Positions 1 through 6,279 of a stretch of DNA of 13,498 bases are shown here, in pieces. The notes beneath the pieces are model-generated. The model was not told the DNA's origin and did no database searches. It saw nothing but the letters and a program-made list of their open reading frames with translations. The first letter of the stretch is position 1, and each line of letters begins with the position of its first letter. A program made the position numbers and the translations under genes. Source of the stretch: Rhizobacter sp. (GTDB lineage: Bacteria; Pseudomonadota; Gammaproteobacteria; Burkholderiales; Burkholderiaceae); contig JACMKW010000656.1 in the NCBI GenBank assembly GCA_014379885.1, forward strand, positions 1-13,498, given 5' to 3'.

Positions 1-52
1 CCAGGCCGGCCAGGAGCGCGGCCGAAACCCACAGCACGCGCGCCCCGTCCAT
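1..52 (-). CDS. Partial gene for an exported or membrane-anchored protein (N-terminus only)
   Basis: Reading the minus strand, an ATG at 52-50 shares its A with the TGA stop of the hydrolase upstream (TGATG), a classic arrangement for translational coupling. The frame stays open to the window edge and reads MDGARVLWVSAALLAGL, with one positive charge followed by a hydrophobic stretch like a signal peptide or N-terminal membrane anchor. A purine-rich GAAGAAGAAGAA run in the end of the hydrolase gene lies about 7 bases before the ATG and could act as a ribosome binding site. The product cannot be named from 17 residues. A lipase-specific membrane-anchored foldase would fit the context and the N-terminal anchor, but that is only a guess. 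The tight junction indicates it is co-made with the secreted hydrolase. Confidence 0.55.
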   Translation of the reverse strand, partial: MDGARVLWVSAALLAGL

Positions 53-1287
53 CACCAGTTCTTCTTCTTCGACGACCAGGTGCCAGTGCAGAAGGCGCAG
101 TTGGTCGCAAGGAAGTTGTCACGGCGGAAGGTCTCGCCACCGATGTGCCAGCGCAGCCAGGCGGTGATGGCCGGCAGCGCCGAACGGGCGGCCTGCACGT
201 GGCTCACGCCAGACATCACGGTGTAGAACACCGGCACGTCGGTGTTGGTGTAGTCGCGGTCGCAGTTGGGCAGGGCGGTTGAGTCACTGCCGCCGCACAT
301 GTAGGCCGTGGGCTTGCGCAGGTTGTTGGAGCCGTTGCCGTCGAACGAGCCACCCGAGATGTGGATGGTGGTGGTGAGACGCGCGTCGGCTGCAATCGCG
401 AAGGTGGCGATCGAGCCACGCGAGTGGCCACCGGCGGCGATCTTGGTGGTGTCGAGCTTCTGGTAATAGGGGCTGGCGCTGCGGCTGTTTTCAGACACCA
501 GCCAGCTGATCGCGGCGGTCATTTCGCTGCCACCGTTGCTCGACGTTTCGGAGAACACCACAAAGCCGTGCGAGGCCAGGCGGCGCAGGTGGAATTCATA
601 CTCGGCCGGGCCGGTGCCAGCACCTGGACCCCAGATGAAGATGGGGTGCTTCAGGCCGTTGGCGCCCAGCGTGGTGGGTCGCACCACCCAGCCATTGCGG
701 CTGGAGCCGGTGCTTTGCGTGACGGTGGTGGCAAACGGGCCATCGGTGTCGACGCTGTTGACCGGCGGCAGGCTGCCGACTGGGGTGGTGCCGGTCGTGC
801 CTTGCAGCGTCAGGCTGGCCACGGTGTAGGTTTCGGCCGAGCTGCTGGCGCTGACACGAAAGCGCAGGCGCAGCTGGCTCTGGTTGGCGGCTACCGAGGG
901 CAGGGTGACGGTGGTGGCACCGCTGGCGGTTTGCAGCGATTCGAGGTTGGTGTAGTTGGTGCCGTCGACCGAGAAGGCGGCGATGCCGGCTTCACCGCTG
1001 TCGAGCCCCGAGGTGGCGCGGGTGAAGGTGAGCGTGAGGCCGCTGAAGCCCTGGGTGTTGATGGGCGCGGAGGTGATGGCGCCATCGGTGCTGAACAGGG
1101 CGGCGCTCATGCGCGCACCGGCGCTGCTGGTGCTCACGCTGCCGGCGCTGGTGAAGCCGCCCAGGCCGCTTGAAAAGTTTTGTTGAAGCACGACCACCTG
1201 CGCATGGGCGGAGCCCATGGCGGTGAGCAGGCACAGCGCGGTGGTACGCAGCCAGGGGAAAGTGGGGTTACCAAAGAGAGGGTGCAT
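52..1287 (-). CDS. Secreted alpha/beta hydrolase, polyester-hydrolase/cutinase-like, with N-terminal beta-rich domain
   Basis: A serine hydrolase of 411 residues, probably exported by Sec. The signal peptide spans residues 1-29 and ends in AHA before Q30. Residues 31-162 are rich in Thr, Ser and Gly with alternating beta-type patterns, like a jelly-roll or carbohydrate-binding-like accessory domain. A short Thr/Pro linker follows, then the catalytic domain from about 178 to 385. I place the nucleophile at Ser289 (GHSRGS), the acid at Asp335 (CGGSD) and the histidine at His363 (GVSH), with HPIFIWGPGAG (214-224) forming the oxyanion-hole strand and loop. Cys331/Cys342 and Cys397/Cys400 could form disulfides, and the tail CxxC..W resembles chlorophyllase/PET-hydrolase-like families. 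The start is supported by AGGAGA at 1300-1295, seven bases upstream. Likely substrates are soluble or polymeric esters; the actual substrate is unknown. It lies 56 bases after the esterase gene, probably in one operon. Confidence 0.85.
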   Translation of the reverse strand: MHPLFGNPTFPWLRTTALCLLTAMGSAHAQVVVLQQNFSSGLGGFTSAGSVSTSSAGARMSAALFSTDGAITSAPINTQGFSGLTLTFTRATSGLDSGEAGIAAFSVDGTNYTNLESLQTASGATTVTLPSVAANQSQLRLRFRVSASSSAETYTVASLTLQGTTGTTPVGSLPPVNSVDTDGPFATTVTQSTGSSRNGWVVRPTTLGANGLKHPIFIWGPGAGTGPAEYEFHLRRLASHGFVVFSETSSNGGSEMTAAISWLVSENSRSASPYYQKLDTTKIAAGGHSRGSIATFAIAADARLTTTIHISGGSFDGNGSNNLRKPTAYMCGGSDSTALPNCDRDYTNTDVPVFYTVMSGVSHVQAARSALPAITAWLRWHIGGETFRRDNFLATNCAFCTGTWSSKKKNW

Positions 1288-1343
1288 GTGTTTGTCTCCT
1301 GTGTGCTGTGGGTATGAACTCGGGGGATCTCAGATGCCAGCGC

Positions 1344-3020
<1,677 letters not shown>

Positions 3021-3021
3021 G

Positions 3022-3099
3022 AAAGCGTCTCCGTTCGAGTGAGGGCCACGGGGTGTGGCTGGCGACTCTAGGAGCGCGCTTCGGCTCGGTCTTTCAGAT
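3022..3099 (-). promoter_or_regulatory. Leader and probable promoter region of the esterase gene
   Basis: This stretch lies between the repeat operator and the esterase ATG. It contains the ribosome binding site CGGAGA (minus strand, about 3033-3028). I see no convincing sigma-70 -35/-10 pair, which is consistent with an activator-dependent promoter but does not prove one. Confidence 0.3.
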
Positions 3100-3137
3100 A
3101 GTTGCGCACGATTGCGCAACTTTTTGCACGAATGTGC
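3100..3137. promoter_or_regulatory. Putative AraC-type operator: repeated GCACGAWTGYGC elements 20 bp apart
   Basis: On the plus strand GCACGATTGCGC (3106-3117) is followed by GCACGAATGTGC (3126-3137): ten of twelve bases match and the copies start exactly 20 bp apart. The first copy is embedded in a perfect inverted repeat, AGTTGCGC-N6-GCGCAACT (3100-3121). AraC-family monomers typically bind two direct half-sites about two helical turns apart. The site lies between the araC-type gene and the esterase start, 80-117 bases upstream of the ATG, where an activator site is expected. An intrinsic terminator for the regulator gene is less likely, because on the minus strand the stem is not followed by a T-run. 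Confidence 0.5.
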
Positions 3138-3146
3138 TTAACGCGC

Positions 3147-4043
3147 TTACCGCTGCTCGCGCAGGGTGCGGGGTGTGGCGCCGAGCTCGCGGCGGCACAG
3201 GGTGCTGAAGTGCGCCTGGCTGGAGAAGCCTGCGCTCAAGGCCACGTCGGCCACCGACATTTCGCTGCCTACCAGCAACTGGTAGGCGCGCTCCAGCCGC
3301 TTGCGGATCACGTGCTGGTAGGGGCTGTGGCCGAGCGTATTGCTGAACACGCGGGTGAAGTGAAAGCGGCTCAGCCCCACCTCTTGCGCCAGGTCGGCCA
3401 GGCCGATGCTCTGGTCCAGGTGCTGGGTGATGTAGTCGTCGATCCGGCGCAACTGGCTGCTGTTGAGCCGGCCACGGGTGTCGCAACGCTCTGGGTCGAG
3501 CTGCCCGAAACGGCGGTACACATGCACGGCCAGGCCCAGGCACAGGCTGTCGGCAAAGAGCCGGCCCTGCGGGCCGCCGGCCTGGCCTTCTTGCCACAGC
3601 GTGCGCATCAGCGTGGCCAGTTCGTTGTCTGCAAAGCGGGGTTGGCCGGTCAACGCGCGCTCGGTAAAGCGGGCGTCGTCGGGGTCGAGCATGTGCAGGC
3701 GGGCGGGGTCGAGCTCGACCGAGATCAGCACGGCCTTGTCGGCCTGCCAGTGTGCGTAGGCTATCTCCTTGCCGCCGCTGTAAAGCATCAGGTCGTTGGC
3801 CTGCACCTGGTTGTGCACCTCGTGCAGCCCGACGCGCATGTGAGACTGCATCTGGCCCTCGCTCAGCAATGTGAGAACGGGGTGGCGGCCGACGATGTGC
3901 CGGTCGGTCATCACCGCCGGTTGTCGGTAGCTCACGATGCGCAGGCCCGTCCAGTCGGCCTGGGCATCCGAGCGGCACGCAGCAGCGCCGCCCAGCGTCG
4001 AGGTCTGGCTGTTCTTGCGGATGAGAATCTGCTGGTCGTTCAT
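3147..4043 (-). CDS. AraC-family transcriptional regulator
   Basis: A 298-residue regulator of normal family length. The N-terminal part (about 30-180) is a variable sensing and dimerisation domain without a motif I can tie to a ligand. The C-terminal AraC/XylS DNA-binding domain carries two helix-turn-helix units: the first around 213-236 (LADLAQEVGLSRFHFTRVF), the second around 262-290 (VADVALSAGFSSQAHFSTL). The segment GHSPYQHVIRKRLERAYQLL joins them, and the end, ELGATPRTLR, is typical. I chose the ATG at 4043; a GTG at 4079 in the same frame is possible, but it lies inside a repeat array that looks like a promoter. Neither start has a good Shine-Dalgarno sequence. It lies 126 bases upstream of the esterase gene on the same strand and probably activates the esterase/hydrolase genes, which is inference from position. 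Confidence 0.9.
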   Translation of the reverse strand: MNDQQILIRKNSQTSTLGGAAACRSDAQADWTGLRIVSYRQPAVMTDRHIVGRHPVLTLLSEGQMQSHMRVGLHEVHNQVQANDLMLYSGGKEIAYAHWQADKAVLISVELDPARLHMLDPDDARFTERALTGQPRFADNELATLMRTLWQEGQAGGPQGRLFADSLCLGLAVHVYRRFGQLDPERCDTRGRLNSSQLRRIDDYITQHLDQSIGLADLAQEVGLSRFHFTRVFSNTLGHSPYQHVIRKRLERAYQLLVGSEMSVADVALSAGFSSQAHFSTLCRRELGATPRTLREQR

Positions 4044-4065
4044 AAAAGTGCACGACCATGCTGCA

Positions 4066-4094
4066 ATCGGTGTGGACACCGCACCATCGGTGTC
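4066..4094. promoter_or_regulatory. Putative autoregulatory site of the araC-type gene: ATCGGTGT direct repeats plus inverted repeat
   Basis: ATCGGTGT occurs at 4066-4073 and again at 4086-4093, exactly 20 bp apart on the plus strand. Between them is an inverted copy, so GACACCG-N6-CGGTGTC (4075-4094) is also a perfect inverted repeat. The array lies 23-51 bases upstream of the chosen ATG of the regulator, a position suited to feedback control. A small palindrome CCTGATTCAGG (4098-4108) adjoins it. I see no good -35/-10 pair. Confidence 0.42.
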
Positions 4095-4208
4095 AGCCCT
4101 GATTCAGGCGGCTTATCGCCCTGCCAACCTGCGTCGGCAAGCCGTCCTTCGATCTGATGTATCAGCTCGACCATCCAGCCGACACAGGGCCTGGAAAAGC
4201 CGACAGAC

Positions 4209-5015
4209 TCAGGCAGCGACCGCTTCTCCGGTAGGGGCGTATTGGCGTGTCTGGCCTCGCCCGCTGCTGCGCGCCTGTGCGAGCGCAGAGCCGGCGTGCT
4301 GCAAGGCTTTGTCGAGCTGTTCTGCATGCAGCGGCCACTGTGCTGCGCCCACACTGCAGCTCAAGTGCAGGTTGCTGAGGGTGCGGAAGGCGAGCGGGCG
4401 CTGCACCTCCTGCACCACGCGCTTGGCCAGGCTGCGCGACAAGGTGTTCACCTCTTCGGCGGCACAGCTCACGAGCAGTGCGAATTCGGCGTCGCTCAGG
4501 CGCACCACCTTGTCTTCGGCCCGCACCAACTGGCGCAGGCGCTTGGCGACTTGCAGCCGGAGCTGGTTGCCGGCTTCGTGCCCATAACGTTGCGACACGT
4601 CGGTGATGCCGTCGAGCGAGAGTTGCAATACGCACACCGACTGATTTGCTGCTCGCAAATCCTGCTGCCAGGCCTCGGCGGTGGCGTGCAGGTGTTCGCG
4701 CGTGGAGAGCCCGGTGACGAGGTCACGGTGCGCCTTGAGCAGCGGCGGTGCTTTGGGTGACGAGGTGACACGTGGTCGCGCCGCATCGCTGCGGCGTTTG
4801 GCCAGAAGCGGGGTGGCCGGCGAGTCGAGCTCGGGTTGGGGCGAAGGCGGTGCGGCGTCGGGCCACTGACTGGCGGCCACCAAGCCCAGCACCAGGCAGG
4901 CGGCCCAGACCCAGGCGGCATCGGGAGTCTGCGCGGCAGCGGCGAGCCATGCCAGCACCAGCACCCGCAAGGCGGGGTGCTCGGTCCAGTGGGTCGTGTT
5001 GAAAAAATGTTGCAT
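4209..5015 (-). CDS. Membrane-anchored degenerate GGDEF-domain protein
   Basis: A 268-residue protein with two short hydrophobic segments (about 15-29 and 34-49), a Pro/Ser-rich linker (52-92) and a GGDEF fold from about 93 to 258. The fold entry DLVTGLSTRE matches the usual DxLTGLxNR. The active-site signature is SDAEF (174-178) instead of GGDEF. The first metal-binding Asp is Ser133 (LSLDG for LDLDG), the guanine-contacting N-D pair before YGH is S-Q, and GHxxGD is GHEAGN. The inhibitory-site motif RxxD is intact as RAED (165-168). It is therefore probably catalytically dead but may still bind c-di-GMP through the I-site. It is followed by a 165-base gap before the AraC-type gene. The ATG has no clear Shine-Dalgarno sequence and sits directly behind a hairpin. 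Confidence 0.82.
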   Translation of the reverse strand: MQHFFNTTHWTEHPALRVLVLAWLAAAAQTPDAAWVWAACLVLGLVAASQWPDAAPPSPQPELDSPATPLLAKRRSDAARPRVTSSPKAPPLLKAHRDLVTGLSTREHLHATAEAWQQDLRAANQSVCVLQLSLDGITDVSQRYGHEAGNQLRLQVAKRLRQLVRAEDKVVRLSDAEFALLVSCAAEEVNTLSRSLAKRVVQEVQRPLAFRTLSNLHLSCSVGAAQWPLHAEQLDKALQHAGSALAQARSSGRGQTRQYAPTGEAVAA

Positions 5016-5020
5016 CGCTA

Positions 5021-5052
5021 GGGCAAGCCGGGCTCAAGCTCGGCGCTTGCCC
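5021..5052 (-). promoter_or_regulatory. Hairpin immediately upstream of the GGDEF-protein start
   Basis: GGGCAAGC (5021-5028) and GCTTGCCC (5045-5052) form a perfect 8-bp stem. The 16-base interior has further partial pairing (CGGGC with GCTCG). In the minus-strand transcript it would end only five bases before the ATG of the GGDEF protein, covering the place of a ribosome binding site. There is no T-run, so an intrinsic terminator of the preceding gene is unlikely. It could restrict translation initiation. Confidence 0.4.
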
Positions 5053-5137
5053 GATTGTGTTCCGCACGCCCGTCCGGCGTCTCGGGAAAAAGCACGCTTT
5101 GCACAACGCAGTTCAGTGGATTCGCGGCCTCAGGCTC

Positions 5138-6223
5138 TCAGAGCCGAAGCGCGTCAGCGTAGCCGGTCATCTCCAGGTAGCCGCGGCCGATGCGCTGACC
5201 GGTGTCGTTGCGCAACTCACTCAGGCCTTCCCAGTAGAAGGCGCCGGTGCTGTGGCGGCTGTCAAGTTCTTGCGCGTCGAACAGGGCGTTCACGGCATGG
5301 TGGCCGGCGGGTGTTTGCACGGTCCACTGGACTGGGTAGCGGGCCTGCGAGACTGGGCTCAGCCAGCTGCGCCCGGGGCTGAAGTTCACTTCGCCGGGCT
5401 GGAAGTTGCGCACCGCACCACCCGGCGCGCGCAGGCTGCCACCGGCGTAGAGCGTGCTGCCGTCGGCGCGGCGCAACCGGAAGGCGGTGAGCGCGCTGCC
5501 GTCATCGAGGTTCATGCCGACCCAGTCCCAGCCCACGGCTTGCGGGGCGAGCAAGGTGTTGCTCCATTCGTGATCGAGCCAGGCGCGCCCCTGCACTGGC
5601 AGGGCGCGGCCATCGAGCGTGAGCGTTCCGCTGGCAGCCAATTGGGGTTGGCTGTAGTAGTGGCTGACAACCTCGGGCTGCGGGGCCTTGCGTGACAAGC
5701 CGGCCTCGCCCTGCAGCAGCACCGGCTGGGTGGTGGCGAGCGTGAGGGCCAGGCGAAAGCCTGCACTGTCGCTGCCCGCTTGCGCTAAGTAGCGGCTGGC
5801 GCCGGCAGCGCCTTCGCGCTTGAGTGACCAGTCGCGCAGCACCACCTGGGTGTCACCCTCGGCCGCTTCGGCGATGCCGAAGCCGGCGCGTGCGATGCGC
5901 TGGTCATGGCGCATGCGAGCCGCCTTCACGTCGCTCAGGGCAGCGTGGGCGAACACCAGTTGCTGCGCCGCAAAACGGCTGGCATGGTCGGCCGCCAGCC
6001 CGGTGCGTGAGCGAAAGAACGTGAGCTGAAAGCCGAACAAATGTTCGCCCGCCTGCAGCGCGCCGGTGAGGTACCACCACTCAGTGCGCGCGCCCGGGTG
6101 GGCACCAAAATCTGCGGGAAACACCAGCGCGCGAGGGCCGATCTGGAGCGGGATCCCCGTGGCTTGCGCGCCCAGGCTGGCAGGCAGTGCGGCCAGAGCC
6201 CCCAAGAGATGTCGGCGTTTCAT
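5138..6223 (-). CDS. CrtC/AttH-like lipocalin-domain protein, exported
   Basis: A 361-residue protein of the family that includes carotenoid 1,2-hydratase CrtC and AttH, the periplasmic companion of AttEFG-type ABC exporters. Recognisable marks are TEWWYLTGAL (47-56), FGFQLTFFR (63-71), WLDHEWS (215-221), GWDWVGMNLDDG (231-242), FYWEG (329-333) and GRGYLEMTGY (346-355). The N-terminus MKRRHLLGALAALPASLGAQA has an Arg pair and a hydrophobic core, so it is an export signal and possibly a Tat-type one. I start at the ATG at 6223; an ATG at 6235 adds four residues and neither has a clear ribosome binding site. No ATPase or permease of the Att system and no carotenoid gene is present in the window, so the substrate is unknown. 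It diverges from the SNF2 gene with only 56 bases between starts. Confidence 0.85.
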   Translation of the reverse strand: MKRRHLLGALAALPASLGAQATGIPLQIGPRALVFPADFGAHPGARTEWWYLTGALQAGEHLFGFQLTFFRSRTGLAADHASRFAAQQLVFAHAALSDVKAARMRHDQRIARAGFGIAEAAEGDTQVVLRDWSLKREGAAGASRYLAQAGSDSAGFRLALTLATTQPVLLQGEAGLSRKAPQPEVVSHYYSQPQLAASGTLTLDGRALPVQGRAWLDHEWSNTLLAPQAVGWDWVGMNLDDGSALTAFRLRRADGSTLYAGGSLRAPGGAVRNFQPGEVNFSPGRSWLSPVSQARYPVQWTVQTPAGHHAVNALFDAQELDSRHSTGAFYWEGLSELRNDTGQRIGRGYLEMTGYADALRL

Positions 6224-6279
6224 CTGGCCGAGCATCGCATGGGAGACGACAATACAGGGTTGCCTTGCCCCTGTTGCCG

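Noticed and set aside
361..1173. Plus-strand open frame of 270 codons inside the secreted hydrolase
   Set aside because: Gly/Ala/Arg-rich antisense shadow without a ribosome binding site or homology that I recognise.
3021..3119. N-terminal extension of the carboxylesterase by 33 residues
   Set aside because: It would bury the lipoprotein signal behind an Arg/Ser-rich leader and overlap the putative operator; the ATG at 3020 has a good ribosome binding site.
3100..3125. Intrinsic terminator (stem plus TTTTT) on the plus strand
   Set aside because: No plus-strand gene precedes it, and on the minus strand the T-run is on the wrong side of the stem, so an operator is the better explanation.
3102..4157. 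Long open frame opposite the AraC-type regulator
   Set aside because: It is a GC-bias shadow of the regulator gene; the product has no recognisable domain and would overlap the true gene completely.
6187..6279. Extended N-terminus of the SNF2 protein
   Set aside because: It would overlap the divergent lipocalin start, is unlike the family's N-terminus and has no better ribosome binding site.
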